Shown here piece by piece: positions 6,616 through 15,763 of a stretch of 64,000 bases of DNA. A program made the translations under genes and the position numbers. The stretch covers positions 62,001 through 126,000 of the forward strand of contig JBMFWA010000001.1 of NCBI GenBank assembly GCA_049965715.1. The letters run 5' to 3'. The notes below the pieces were generated by a model. The model made no database searches. It was not told the origin of the DNA and saw only the letters and a program-made list of their open reading frames with translations. The stretch is from JAKAFX01 sp049965715. GTDB lineage: Archaea; Thermoplasmatota; Thermoplasmata; Thermoplasmatales; Thermoplasmataceae. The stretch's first letter is position 1. Each line of letters opens with the position of its first letter.

Positions 6616-7134
6616 TCAGAGAATCCTCCCTCTGTTTTCCAACTTTCTCTCCTTCCTTCTTATCATTGAGACCAGTAAAACAAGCACAACGCCCGATGGG
6701 AGCAGGGCAAATCCGAGATAAAGCAGCGCTTCATCCAGCACTGGAAGATGCCCCAGCGAAACCGTCAGGTTAGCTGTTTTAGTGCCATTGTTGTAAATTG
6801 TAAGAGACCAGATCCCGCTCTGGTTTGCCACTATAACGTCATTAAGAGGCGAAGACGCTGTAACGAAAGTTTTTGAGAAAACAGAGCCATTCGGTTCCAG
6901 AAGGAGAACAGATACGTTGCCGGAATTGGTGGAAACGGCATAGTTCAGATCGTCGCCTGAAGCCACCGGATTGCTTGAATTCATAATATAGGAATGACCG
7001 CCGGCAACAGTTACAGGAACGTTGAGGTGATTGTTGGAGAATATGCCATACCCTGAAATGCCGAGCAGTACAACAGAGGCCACAATCAGTGCGGCCCCAA
7101 TTCGAAGAGTCCATTTAGGATTAAGAGTCACCAT
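6616..7134 (-). CDS. membrane-anchored protein with an extracytoplasmic beta domain
   Basis: This 172-residue protein has two membrane helices (about 10-32 and 133-157) that bracket a roughly 95-residue outer domain with glycosylation sequons (NSS, NVS, NGS, NQS, NGT, NLT). The domain ends in LTIYNNGTKTANLTVSLG, like a small beta sandwich that has a condensate- or COG1470-type look. The C-terminus RRKERKLENRGR is basic and cytoplasmic. No function can be assigned. The gene stands alone on its strand, 51 bases downstream of valS, and its position is compatible with readthrough from valS. It may be a cell-surface accessory protein of a wall-less archaeon. Confidence 0.65.
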   Translation of the reverse strand: MVTLNPKWTLRIGAALIVASVVLLGISGYGIFSNNHLNVPVTVAGGHSYIMNSSNPVASGDDLNYAVSTNSGNVSVLLLEPNGSVFSKTFVTASSPLNDVIVANQSGIWSLTIYNNGTKTANLTVSLGHLPVLDEALLYLGFALLPSGVVLVLLVSMIRRKERKLENRGRIL

Positions 7135-7185
7135 TTCTCACTTATTATTTGAGTATCCTTATTAATTCTTTTCATACATATCCGT

Positions 7186-9552
7186 TTAGATGACCCTGAC
7201 TTCACCTGAATCAACCAGATCGAGTTTTGTTATTTTCATCATATCTTTGATCAGATCCTGGAATTTTCCCATCTTTTCCTTATTACAACCAAGCGTCAGA
7301 GAATCGAGTGGCGATCCAAGAGATACTTTCAGTGAACTTTTCAGTCCTCTTATGGCAGAAATAGCCTTCAGAAGATCTTCCACATCCTCGTGTCCGGAAA
7401 TTGCATGAAAATCTGACTTTACCGGCCAATCTTCAAGATGAATGCTCTTTTTTTTGTTTTCTGTTTCCATCTTATCATAAAGTTCCTCGGTTATAAATGG
7501 CATGAACGGGGCATAAAGTTTGAATATCGTCAACATAACGTAACTGGCAACGTAAAGCGTCTCATTCACAGAATCTGGTTTGCCTGTGTTTCTATCTATC
7601 CGCAACTGGGACTTGATGATCTCAAGATAGTTGTCGCAGAAGACATTCCAGAAGAAGTTTTCCAAGAGATTTCTGGCCTTCGGCGGATCATATGCCTCCA
7701 TGTATGCTGTGGTGGATTCCACAACCTCATCAAGAGAAGAAAGTATCCATGAGTTGATCTCATTTCTGATCTCAGAAACAGCGCGGATGGCAACTCCGTC
7801 AGCAAGGAGTCTTAGAAGATTGTAAGAGTTGTAAAGTTTTATCACAGTTCTTCTTCCTCTCACAAGTTCCTGTTCGGAGAACTTGATGTCTTCGCCCATG
7901 GAGACACTGGCAGCCCAGAACCTGACAGCATCTGCACCATACTTGTTGATATATTCATCTGGAGACAGAGCATTTCCCTTACTCTTGCTCAGTTTTGAAC
8001 CAGTAGGGTCCTGCACGTTGCCGCTTATGATCGTGACATCCCATGGCTTTCTTCCGAAATGGATCAATGATCTCAATATACTCGTAAACGCCCATGTTGA
8101 GATTATATCATGCGCCTGGAATCTGGCACTCATAGGTAAAATGTCTGCATTCAGGTTATACCTTTCCATTGCAATCACAGGAGAAAGAGAAGATGTGGCC
8201 CACGTATCCATAACATCCATTTCGCCTACGGTATTTCTGGAACCGCATCTGTCACATGTCCTGTTATTGTAAACCCTCGGATCCACTGGTAATTCATCCT
8301 CTTCAGGGAGGATCATGGAACCGCAATCTAGACAGTACCAGACTGGAAAAGGAACTCCATAGTATCTCTGCCTGGAAATGCACCAGTCCCATTTCAGCCC
8401 GTTCACCCAGTTCTCGTACCTGATTCGCATATGGCCGGGGTACCACTTTATATCATTTCCGACGGATATTAGATCGTGCTTCAGGTCAAGACACCTGACA
8501 AACCACTGTTTTCCAGTTATGATTTCAACCGGAGTACCGCACCTTTCATGCACATTGACCGTGTGCTTAATCTTCTTTGTTTCAAGCAGATCGCCACTCC
8601 GGTCAAGAAGCTTATGAACCTCGACCCTCGCCTCCTGAGGGGTTTTGCCCTTCAGAGGGCCGGCAAGATCATTGAGCTTTCCGTTCATGTCCAGGATCTG
8701 CTTTAGCGGCAGGTTAAATTTCCTCCATAGTTCCACATCGTTTTGATCCCCAAAGGTGCAGACCATCTCTATCCCAGTACCCTTTTCTGGATTGACCGAT
8801 TCGTCAAATATCACAGGCACGGAATGATTGTACAAGGGCACATTGAGATAAGTCCCCTTAAGTCCAGAATACCGGCTGTCATTTGGGTTGGCACAGACTG
8901 CCACACATGCTGCAAGCATCTCGGGTCTTGTTGTAGCTATGGTCACGCTTGTGTCATTCCCCCTAAACTTTAGGAAAAAGAAGGAAGCATTCTGTTCCAT
9001 GTCTTCAAGGTCTATCTGGGAGATCGTGGTCCTGCAGACAGGGCAAAAAAGGGAGGTGCCCTCAGTCCTGTATGCTCTGTCCTTTTTCACCAGATCAATG
9101 AAAAATTTCTGAGATATTTTCATCACCTCCGGGGAAATTGTTCTGTACCCATGAATAAAATCTGCACTCAGACCCAATGAGGACCAGGATCTTAGCATAA
9201 GGCTTTCAAGGCCAATGCTTGTTTCGCTGCAGAGTTCCTGGAACTTCTGCCTGGGCATATTGCTTCCCTTAACCGCGTGCAATTTCTCAGTATAACGTTC
9301 CGTCGGGAGTCCGTTATCATCGAATCCCCAGGGATAAAACACGGAAAAACCTGACATTCTCTTGTATCTGGCAATGAAATCCTGGTGGGGATATGAAAAT
9401 GCGTGACCAAGATGCATTGAACCGCTCACCGTAGGCGGCGGTGTATCAATGGAAAAAATCTTCTTTGCCCCATTGCTTTTAAATTCATAGATCATATTTT
9501 TTTCCCAGTATTCCAACCATTTTTTTTCCATTGCTGGGATATCCAAATCCAT
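7186..9552 (-). CDS. valS: valyl-tRNA synthetase
   Basis: This 788-residue class I synthetase attaches valine to tRNA-Val. The HIGH motif appears as HLGH at residues 47-50 after DTPPPTVSG, and KMSKS as KLSKSKGN near residue 520. Two Cys pairs, CPVC near 168 and CLDCG...CDRCG near 400-430, are zinc knuckles seen in archaeal ValRS. The editing domain lies between them (TTRPEMLAACVAV). The C-terminal anticodon-binding region is complete but the bacterial coiled-coil arm is missing, which is normal for archaea. The gene is divergent from the methyltransferase at 9657. Confidence 0.97.
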   Translation of the reverse strand: MDLDIPAMEKKWLEYWEKNMIYEFKSNGAKKIFSIDTPPPTVSGSMHLGHAFSYPHQDFIARYKRMSGFSVFYPWGFDDNGLPTERYTEKLHAVKGSNMPRQKFQELCSETSIGLESLMLRSWSSLGLSADFIHGYRTISPEVMKISQKFFIDLVKKDRAYRTEGTSLFCPVCRTTISQIDLEDMEQNASFFFLKFRGNDTSVTIATTRPEMLAACVAVCANPNDSRYSGLKGTYLNVPLYNHSVPVIFDESVNPEKGTGIEMVCTFGDQNDVELWRKFNLPLKQILDMNGKLNDLAGPLKGKTPQEARVEVHKLLDRSGDLLETKKIKHTVNVHERCGTPVEIITGKQWFVRCLDLKHDLISVGNDIKWYPGHMRIRYENWVNGLKWDWCISRQRYYGVPFPVWYCLDCGSMILPEEDELPVDPRVYNNRTCDRCGSRNTVGEMDVMDTWATSSLSPVIAMERYNLNADILPMSARFQAHDIISTWAFTSILRSLIHFGRKPWDVTIISGNVQDPTGSKLSKSKGNALSPDEYINKYGADAVRFWAASVSMGEDIKFSEQELVRGRRTVIKLYNSYNLLRLLADGVAIRAVSEIRNEINSWILSSLDEVVESTTAYMEAYDPPKARNLLENFFWNVFCDNYLEIIKSQLRIDRNTGKPDSVNETLYVASYVMLTIFKLYAPFMPFITEELYDKMETENKKKSIHLEDWPVKSDFHAISGHEDVEDLLKAISAIRGLKSSLKVSLGSPLDSLTLGCNKEKMGKFQDLIKDMMKITKLDLVDSGEVRVI

Positions 9553-9656
9553 AGCGGAATATTTTTAGGTAATTAATTAAGTCTTTTAGCAAAGATTTGA
9601 AAGATGCCAGGTTCCCGCACAAAGGTTATTTTATTGAGTTATGTATAAGTGACCCG

Positions 9657-10427
9657 ATGTCTTACAGGGAATTTTTCGGTTCAAATGCAGATCAATATTC
9701 AAAAAGTGAATCTCACAAGTATGGAAACGATCTCTTCATGCTCGTAAAGAAACTTGAGATTTTGCCCGAGGATGTGGTTATAGATCTTGCGTGCGGTACG
9801 GGAAATACAGCTGTTGAAGTTGCAAGATCTGCCAGGAAAGTGGTCTGTCTCGATGGAACCCCTGAGATGCTGGAAAAGGCAAGATCTTATGCTAAAAATG
9901 AGGGCCTTATCAATATGGAGTTTGTTCTGGGAAACGTTGAGAACGTACCATTCGAGGACAAAACGTTCGATGTTGTGACTTGCAGGAGGGCAGCCCATCA
10001 TTTTCCAGACAAAATGAAATTTTTGGAAAACGTTTCAAGAATCCTGAAAAATGGCGGGAAGTTTGGGCTAGTTGATATGGTGCCACCGGAAGGGTTTGAA
10101 GATCAATTCAACGATCTTGAGCGAATCAGAGACCATTCTCATTTCTTTGCCTCAGGAGTGAAGGAATGGCAGGGAATGGCAGAATCTAACGGATTGGAAA
10201 TAAGGGAAATTGAAATAATTGAAGATTCTATGACTTTCAGGAAATGGCTCTATCCCGTTGAAGAATCATCAGAAAATGGAAAGAAATGCAGGGAATTTCT
10301 GAGGAAATCCAGCGAGGAATTCAGGAAATCAATCAATTATGACGGTGAAAAGTTCCTGAAGAGAAGGATGGTTCTGATTGGCATAAAGAAGAATTCTGGC
10401 ACACCAGAAGATAAAAAATCTGAATAA
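9657..10427 (+). CDS. class I SAM-dependent methyltransferase (UbiE-like)
   Basis: The 256-residue product has the full Rossmann methyltransferase signature: VVIDLACGTGNTAVEVA (SAM loop), VVCLDGTPEMLEKA (acidic residue for the ribose), FVLGNVENVPFEDKTFDVVTCRRAAHHFPD (motifs III-IV) and GGKFGLVDMV. This resembles UbiE/COQ5 and YcgJ-type enzymes. ATG 9657 (MSYREFFGSNADQYSKS) is chosen over TTG 9597 because the family begins near this point. The substrate cannot be read from the sequence, though quinone or small-molecule methylation is plausible. It is monocistronic, followed by about 200 bases without a gene. Confidence 0.85.
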   Translation: MSYREFFGSNADQYSKSESHKYGNDLFMLVKKLEILPEDVVIDLACGTGNTAVEVARSARKVVCLDGTPEMLEKARSYAKNEGLINMEFVLGNVENVPFEDKTFDVVTCRRAAHHFPDKMKFLENVSRILKNGGKFGLVDMVPPEGFEDQFNDLERIRDHSHFFASGVKEWQGMAESNGLEIREIEIIEDSMTFRKWLYPVEESSENGKKCREFLRKSSEEFRKSINYDGEKFLKRRMVLIGIKKNSGTPEDKKSE

Positions 10428-10629
10428 TGAAGGATTGAAGCCTGTGAGGAATAAATTTATGAAAATAGTGATATCCTTCTCTGTCAACAATTCCTGGCTC
10501 TTTTCGATCGATATGGCGTCCGCTCTTCGATGAACGAGATATATGCCGTTTCCACAAAAAGAGCGTTTCTAACTGACAGACGGAGAAATAGAATAATTTA
10601 ATATTCAAATTTTGAATGAACATGCTTAA

Positions 10630-11088
10630 ATGCCGGAAAATTTTGATTCAGGTGCTTTGGACTCTCTCATAAAGGCAGAAGAAAAACTGGTTGAAGAATA
10701 CGACAGAATGATGAATACAGCCAACATGGACAATATCAGAAGGTTCCTGGATCTTTTTAGAAGGGCGAACAAATCCATACTCAAGGACTTGGAGTCCCTG
10801 AAAAACAAGGGTGCGACTGAAAAAAGAGTCCAGCTTGATCAGACCCCCTATCTGCACGCCACCGAACATCTGCATAAGGATCAATTCACTGATCTCAACA
10901 GCTTAAGGAGCGTTCTTCTTTTCATAACAGAAAAGGAGAGAGCCTCATTTTCAACATTTTCCAGCAACGTTGACAAGATTAAGAATCCCCTTCTCAAGGA
11001 TAATCTTATGCAGGTTTTGAAGAAGAAGGAAAACCTGAGAGTGAGGGCCGACACACTTTACAACGATCTTGTAATGGATTCATTCTAA
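10630..11088 (+). CDS. small all-helical protein of unknown function
   Basis: This 152-residue acidic/basic protein is predicted almost wholly alpha-helical, with heptad-like stretches (AEEKLVEEYDRMM, FRRANKSILKDLESLKNKG, VLKKKENLRVRADTLYNDL). The arrangement recalls a four-helix bundle. HATEHLH and KERASF offer possible metal ligands as in ferritin-like proteins, but the paired E-x-x-H motifs are not clear, so the family is left open. A TATA-like tract (AATTTAATATT, about 10595-10605) lies 25-35 bases before the ATG. dtdA follows after 23 bases and may be co-transcribed. Confidence 0.65.
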   Translation: MPENFDSGALDSLIKAEEKLVEEYDRMMNTANMDNIRRFLDLFRRANKSILKDLESLKNKGATEKRVQLDQTPYLHATEHLHKDQFTDLNSLRSVLLFITEKERASFSTFSSNVDKIKNPLLKDNLMQVLKKKENLRVRADTLYNDLVMDSF

Positions 11089-11111
11089 ATCATTGAAAGT
11101 GATACAGTCTC

Positions 11112-11897
11112 ATGGATCTTCTGGTGGTATCGAAACAGGACCCTGCCAGCTCAGCAATGGGAGATTACCTTGTAAAGAAATATCCCTTCAGAGAAAATAA
11201 TGGAATGCTGACAAGAGATAATTTTGTACTTACTTATATAGATAAGATACATTTAAATTATGACAATATTAATATTAACGCAGATTTCCCTGATGTAAAG
11301 ATAGATCGAGTCATCTTCCTCTCGAAACATTCATCATCTGCAGACATTAAGTCCCTTACTGTGCATGCAACAGGGAACTACGGGGAAAATAAGCTCGGAG
11401 GTTATGAGAAAACTCTTTCCGTATCAGATCCGGAAATGATGACCCAATCCCTGAGGATACTGAAGCAAAGCTACAGGGGAGAGAAATTCAGCGTCACATT
11501 TGAATCAACGCACCATGGGCCATACCTTGATGTTCCGAATTACTACATAGAGATTGGGACGACAGAGGAAGAATGGCAGGACCCTGAAGCTCTTTCTGCA
11601 GTGACCGAGGCCGTGATGCGCAATCATGGCAATAATTATCCAAATTATGTGGGCATAGGCGGGGGGCATTATTCACCAAAGATAACAGAGTATGTCCTGG
11701 AAAATAATGTGAATATAGGTCACATCCTCTCAAAGCATGATCATGAAACAGCGGATGAATCAATTATAAGACAGGCAGTGCAAAAAACTCCCAGGTGCAG
11801 GGGTTTCATCATGGACAAAAAAGGTTCAAGATCCGGCGTTAGAGAAATTGTAAGAAGCATCTCAGAAGCGGACAGTCTGGAACTGATTGTTATATAA
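11112..11897 (+). CDS. dtdA: D-aminoacyl-tRNA deacylase (archaeal/plant DTD2)
   Basis: This 261-residue enzyme removes D-amino acids wrongly attached to tRNA and so keeps them out of proteins. Signature segments of the DTD2/GEK1 family are all present: VHATGNYGENKLGG near 95, FESTHHGPYLDVPNYYIEIGTTEEEW near 137-160, and GIGGGHYSPKITEY near 180. It is 23 bases after the helical-protein gene. About 160 bases downstream begins a three-gene operon with D-glutamate-type enzyme homologies, so the neighbourhood may share a D-amino-acid theme; that link is inference. Confidence 0.95.
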   Translation: MDLLVVSKQDPASSAMGDYLVKKYPFRENNGMLTRDNFVLTYIDKIHLNYDNININADFPDVKIDRVIFLSKHSSSADIKSLTVHATGNYGENKLGGYEKTLSVSDPEMMTQSLRILKQSYRGEKFSVTFESTHHGPYLDVPNYYIEIGTTEEEWQDPEALSAVTEAVMRNHGNNYPNYVGIGGGHYSPKITEYVLENNVNIGHILSKHDHETADESIIRQAVQKTPRCRGFIMDKKGSRSGVREIVRSISEADSLELIVI

Positions 11898-12023
11898 TTG
11901 ATATATAATATTCATACATATATAATAGATTTGGAATTTTGTAAGACACTGGATTTTACATATTTTGGCAAAATTAATTTACAGTTTGTGATAAAAAATG
12001 TTTAAATACAAAAATAAACTCAC

Positions 12024-12033
12024 TGTTTAAATA
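12024..12033 (+). promoter_or_regulatory. TATA box of the PLP/DUF1611/PP-loop operon, with an upstream copy
   Basis: TGTTTAAATA at 12024-12033 is a TATA-like element 23-32 bases before ATG 12056. The same ten bases occur at 11999-12008, exactly 25 bases upstream, giving a possible second promoter or a repeated binding site. GAGGT at 12044-12048 could serve as a ribosome-binding site if the message has a short leader. Confidence 0.5.
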
Positions 12034-12055
12034 TTATACCTTTGAGGTAAAATAG

Positions 12056-13021
12056 ATGGAAGAACTCAGTGAAGAGGAACCGCCAGGGAGTACGCCCTTG
12101 ATAAGGGCTCGAAACTTGGAAAAAGCTCTCAAACAAAAGAAATTTTTTATTAAGTTTGAGGGGGCAAGCAGAACAGGGACTCAGAAGGACCGGATATCCG
12201 CGCTTCACGCAATAAGGGCTCGTGAACTTGGGTATGATACACTCGCAGTGGCCACATGCGGAAACTATGGGGCGTCAGTATCTTATTATGCAAAGATCAT
12301 GGGCCTGAAGTCTGTTGCAGCGATCCCGGAATCCTATTCCAACTCCAGAACAGAGGAGATGGTTGTCAACGGGACTGAAATTATAAACGTCCCCTACAAG
12401 TATGAGGAAGCAGTTGGAATGATGAAAGACCTTGCAAACGATAATGCCTGGTACAATTGCAGTCCCGGTTCGGAAAACTCGCACATTGATATGCTGGGGT
12501 ATGAGAAGATTGCGGAAGAAATCGTTTCTCAGCTGGGTCATGCACCACAGATGCTCTCGGTTCCAGTGGGCAACGGGACGACCCTGAGCGGCATATACCG
12601 CGGGTTTTTGAAACTGAAGTCTGCAGGCCTTACGGATCGGGTTCCGAGATTCATTGGCGCCAGTACAGCTGGTGGGAACCCAATCATCAGCACCTGGAAG
12701 AAACATGAAAGGAAGATAGTCGATCTGAAACCCATGGCAATCCATGAGTCGAGCCTGAACGAACCTCTTGTATCCTATAAGGCAATGGATGGCCAGGCAG
12801 CACTTGATTCCATATACAACAGTCATGGTTTTGGTGAATATGTAACGGATTATGAGATGACATATTATTCAAGAATTATCGAAAATACCGAAGGGATCAG
12901 CACACTTCCAGCATCCGCATCGGCACTTGTCGCGGCAAGCCATGTTCTCTCCAAGCTTGGGCACAACGCTGAGTGTGTCATAGTTATCACCGGGAGCGGC
13001 AAAAAGTGGACAGTGCAATAA
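12056..13021 (+). CDS. threonine-synthase-like PLP enzyme (fold type II)
   Basis: This 321-residue enzyme is related to threonine synthase, cysteine synthase and cysteate synthase. The Schiff-base lysine is K44 in GTQKDR. CGNYGASVSYYA near 66 binds the carboxylate, PVGNGTTLSGIYRGF near 173-187 the cofactor phosphate, and PASASALVAA is near the end. The protein is shorter than classical ThrC (about 400 residues or more) and lacks its N-terminal region, so its substrate may differ; a beta- or gamma-replacement on an activated serine or homoserine is likely. It heads a three-gene operon and its last codons overlap the GTG start of the DUF1611 gene by 16 bases. It might still be the cell's threonine synthase, but the partners argue for a dedicated pathway. 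Confidence 0.85.
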   Translation: MEELSEEEPPGSTPLIRARNLEKALKQKKFFIKFEGASRTGTQKDRISALHAIRARELGYDTLAVATCGNYGASVSYYAKIMGLKSVAAIPESYSNSRTEEMVVNGTEIINVPYKYEEAVGMMKDLANDNAWYNCSPGSENSHIDMLGYEKIAEEIVSQLGHAPQMLSVPVGNGTTLSGIYRGFLKLKSAGLTDRVPRFIGASTAGGNPIISTWKKHERKIVDLKPMAIHESSLNEPLVSYKAMDGQAALDSIYNSHGFGEYVTDYEMTYYSRIIENTEGISTLPASASALVAASHVLSKLGHNAECVIVITGSGKKWTVQ

Positions 13022-14037
13022 TCCTGTCAGAGGGAGTATTTGGAAATACATACGGGAAGACCGCAAACGGACTGGTAAGGTACAGCCAGAGATACAGCAT
13101 CAAGGGTGTAATAGACTCAAAACTGAAAGGGAAGGATGCAGGGGAAGTACTTACAGGAAGGAAGAACGGAATTCCCATTGTCTCCAGCATAGAGGAAGGC
13201 CTCAAGCTCCATCCAGATACAATGATTGTAGGGATAGCGACAGACGGTGGTTTTCTTCCGGAGAATTACAGGAGATACGTCAGAGAGGCAATAAATTCTG
13301 GGTTGAATATCGTAAGCGGGCTGCATGAGTTTCTTAGCGACGATCAAGAATTTTCATCCATGGCAAGGAGCAGGAATGTAAAGATAACAGATGTCAGGAA
13401 AATTTTCAGGGACAATAAAGTGAGCTTTACAGGCAGGATAAACGAGGTTAAATCCAAGAGAATTGCCGTTCTTGGAACAGACAGTGCAATAGGTAAGCGC
13501 ACAACAGCAGTTTTTCTAAACAGGGAAATGAACAGGCTGGGGAGAAAGTCGGTGATGATCGGCACGGGGCAGACCGCCTGGATGCAGGGATTTCCATATA
13601 CAATAGTTCTGGATGCAATCATCAACGACTTTGTTGCAGGATCCCTAGAGGCTGTTACTGCGGAGGCCTGGGAAAAGGAAAGACCTGAATACATGTTCCT
13701 GGAGGGACAGGGATCAATAATTCATCCAGCTTACCCTGGAAGTTACGAGATAATCGGAGCCTGCAGGCCAAAATATGTCGTTCTGCAGCATGCGCCTGCA
13801 AGATTGTATTACGACGGCTTTGAACAGTTCAGGATTCCTCCTCTGGAGAGGTATATCCAGGCCATTGAGCTGATCTCCGAAGCAAAGGTCATTGCTATCT
13901 CAATCAATGGGGAAAATCTGTCACCCGAGCAGCTGAAGGAGAGCATAGCTGATACAGAAAACCTGACCGGCATTCACACCTTTGACCCTCTGTCAGACCT
14001 GAGAAAAACAATTGAATATATTGTCAGCTTGAACTAG
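13006..14037 (+). CDS. DUF1611 P-loop protein, DgcN (D-glutamate N-acetyltransferase)-like
   Basis: The 343-residue protein starts at GTG 13006, which gives the family's opening DSAIILSEGVFGNTYGKTANG; a frame opening at 12973 is rejected as too long. A Rossmann-like N-terminal domain (to about 130) is followed by a P-loop domain with GTDSAIGKRTT near 156-166 and EGQGSIIHPAYPG near 237. Family members named DgcN acetylate D-glutamate in marine bacteria. Other DUF1611 proteins are uncharacterised, so acetyl transfer to a D-amino acid is a family-based guess. It overlaps the PLP-enzyme gene by 16 bases and is followed after 7 bases by the PP-loop gene. Confidence 0.85.
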   Translation: MDSAIILSEGVFGNTYGKTANGLVRYSQRYSIKGVIDSKLKGKDAGEVLTGRKNGIPIVSSIEEGLKLHPDTMIVGIATDGGFLPENYRRYVREAINSGLNIVSGLHEFLSDDQEFSSMARSRNVKITDVRKIFRDNKVSFTGRINEVKSKRIAVLGTDSAIGKRTTAVFLNREMNRLGRKSVMIGTGQTAWMQGFPYTIVLDAIINDFVAGSLEAVTAEAWEKERPEYMFLEGQGSIIHPAYPGSYEIIGACRPKYVVLQHAPARLYYDGFEQFRIPPLERYIQAIELISEAKVIAISINGENLSPEQLKESIADTENLTGIHTFDPLSDLRKTIEYIVSLN

Positions 14038-14044
14038 GTTAATC

Positions 14045-15463
14045 ATGAATTACTGGGAGAAAACAAGATCAATTGACCAGATCAGGATTTCAAGGCCTAG
14101 GATAGAAAAAAACAGGATTCTCGGAGATGTAACTTTTTCTGGGAAAGGTTACAACGAGAGATTCAACCTGATTTTCTCATACGACGAGGACATAAGCGTG
14201 GATGAAAGCCTGGGAGAAATGATACTCACAATGCCCGCCATAAACTTCACATATTTTGCGGGCACACTGAAGCTGGAAAGTCCAATAACACAGACTGACT
14301 ATGATCTGCTGAAGAAATTCACAGAAATAAATGCAAGGGAGGTCTTCATAAACAAGATATGCAGGAGGAGATATGAGTTCCTGAAATCTGAATTCATTCC
14401 GTCGGAAGAGGAGATTACCTTTGAGAATGCCACGGGAAATCTCAGGATAGAAGCTTCCATAGTACCGGGAAATAAAGATCATAAGGAAACTGATCACAAC
14501 AGACTTGCAGTGCTTTCATCGGGTGGAAAGGAGAGCCTCCTTTCTTACGGAATGCTGAGTGGCATTGGAGCAGATGTGTTTCCCATATTCTTCAATGAAT
14601 CAGGCGGGCACTGGCGCACCGCTCTCCCCTCATACCGTTATTATGCAGAACATTTCCCCCGCACAAAAAAAATATGGTCAAACGTCGACAGATTTTACTC
14701 CTGGGGACTGAAATTCATAAAGATACTTGACATGGATGCAATAAGGAAGAGAGCAGATACCTACCCGATACAGGTCTTCATATTTCCTGTCTATGTCTTT
14801 TCAAGCATACCTATTCTGGAGAAACACGGCATATCAGGGGTTGTGATGGGCAACGAATTCGACGATGTGAGAGAAATAGCTCCGTTCAGGGGAATAGCCC
14901 ACTATTACGGAGTGTTTGATCAGTCAAACGATTTTTCAGACATAATGGACGCATATTTCAGGGAAAGCGGCATTTCAACAAAACTCTGGTCTGCGGTGTA
15001 CCCTGTCTTTGGAAACATTGTTGAAAATGTGCTTGTGAACAGTTACCATGATCTTTTCAGGCTGCAGAGGTCATGTCACAGCTGCCATTTCGAGAACGGA
15101 AACATAGTTCCATGTGGAACATGCACAAAATGCACTGGAATAATTCTCTTCCTTAAAGCTTCTGGAGGCGATCCCACTGAGATCTTCTACAAAGATTACA
15201 GCGACGAGGAACTGATCCGGAGAATAGGGAGCGGAAGACTCCGCCTTGATCCCGACGAGCTCAAATTCCTGGAACTGAAGATTGAGCGGCAGGATACCTT
15301 TCCCGCAAATCTGGATCATGTGAGGGGAATACATCTGCTGCCCGGAGAATCCACTCCGTTCTCAAGGGTGCCGTCAAGATTCAGGAACAGCATAATGAAG
15401 ATATTTTCAGAGTATACCGACGGCGTATACCGCCTGCAAAACGAAAACTGGGTAAAGATATAA
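14045..15463 (+). CDS. PP-loop (HUP) protein resembling MurL/QueC
   Basis: This 472-residue protein carries LAVLSSGGKESLLSYGML (PP-loop signature SGGKES near residues 159-164), used by ATP-pyrophosphatases to adenylate substrates. A cysteine cluster RSCHSCHF...PCGTCTKCTG lies near 343-364, as in QueC-type zinc sites and in the C-terminal part of MurL. An extra N-terminal domain of about 150 residues precedes the PP-loop. MurL epimerises the terminal L-glutamate of a peptidoglycan precursor after adenylation. Architecture and operon mates make a MurL-like role attractive, but similarity is judged by eye only. It ends the operon seven bases after the DUF1611 gene. Confidence 0.7.
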   Translation: MNYWEKTRSIDQIRISRPRIEKNRILGDVTFSGKGYNERFNLIFSYDEDISVDESLGEMILTMPAINFTYFAGTLKLESPITQTDYDLLKKFTEINAREVFINKICRRRYEFLKSEFIPSEEEITFENATGNLRIEASIVPGNKDHKETDHNRLAVLSSGGKESLLSYGMLSGIGADVFPIFFNESGGHWRTALPSYRYYAEHFPRTKKIWSNVDRFYSWGLKFIKILDMDAIRKRADTYPIQVFIFPVYVFSSIPILEKHGISGVVMGNEFDDVREIAPFRGIAHYYGVFDQSNDFSDIMDAYFRESGISTKLWSAVYPVFGNIVENVLVNSYHDLFRLQRSCHSCHFENGNIVPCGTCTKCTGIILFLKASGGDPTEIFYKDYSDEELIRRIGSGRLRLDPDELKFLELKIERQDTFPANLDHVRGIHLLPGESTPFSRVPSRFRNSIMKIFSEYTDGVYRLQNENWVKI

Positions 15464-15490
15464 TCGTTATCGAAAAAATGGGGGTATGGT

Positions 15491-15751
15491 TCAGAAAATC
15501 TTCTGAGCCTCAAACACCTGGTACTTCGTCGGGGGGTTCACTTTCTTTACGAGGGCTTCCAGTGCATCTTTGCTGGGTGCTTCATAGTTGCATATGGCCA
15601 TGTTCTCGCTCCCGATTACCTGCACAGACAGGAGTTTGAATCCTTCTGGCATCTTTGAGTTCTTCTGCATGTCTATGATGCTTCCAACGACCTTGAAAGC
15701 CTCATCCTTGTTCTTGTCTTTCCACCTGTGTTCTACCAATAGGTTTACCAT
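15491..15751 (-). CDS. small alpha/beta-barrel-type protein
   Basis: The 86-residue protein begins at ATG 15751 (MVNLLVEHRW), preceded by AGGTGAT; an upstream GTG at 15760 is less likely. The pattern of two strand-helix units (LLVEHRW...VVGSIIDMQ; KLLSVQVIG...MAICNYEAPSKDALEALVKKV) resembles the dimeric alpha-beta barrel of DUF3303/DUF4242-like proteins. Its ligand or reaction is unknown. It is divergent from the Bat-like regulator, whose ATG is only 12 bases away, and a likely TATA (ATATATTAAT on the minus strand, 15781-15790) lies inside that gene. Confidence 0.75.
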   Translation of the reverse strand: MVNLLVEHRWKDKNKDEAFKVVGSIIDMQKNSKMPEGFKLLSVQVIGSENMAICNYEAPSKDALEALVKKVNPPTKYQVFEAQKIF

Positions 15752-15763
15752 TTGTATCACCTA

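Noticed and set aside
10520..10600. C/D-box sRNA-like signals (CGATGAA ... CTGA) before 10630
   Set aside because: The C box is imperfect, no internal D'/C' boxes are seen, and the terminal stem is weak.
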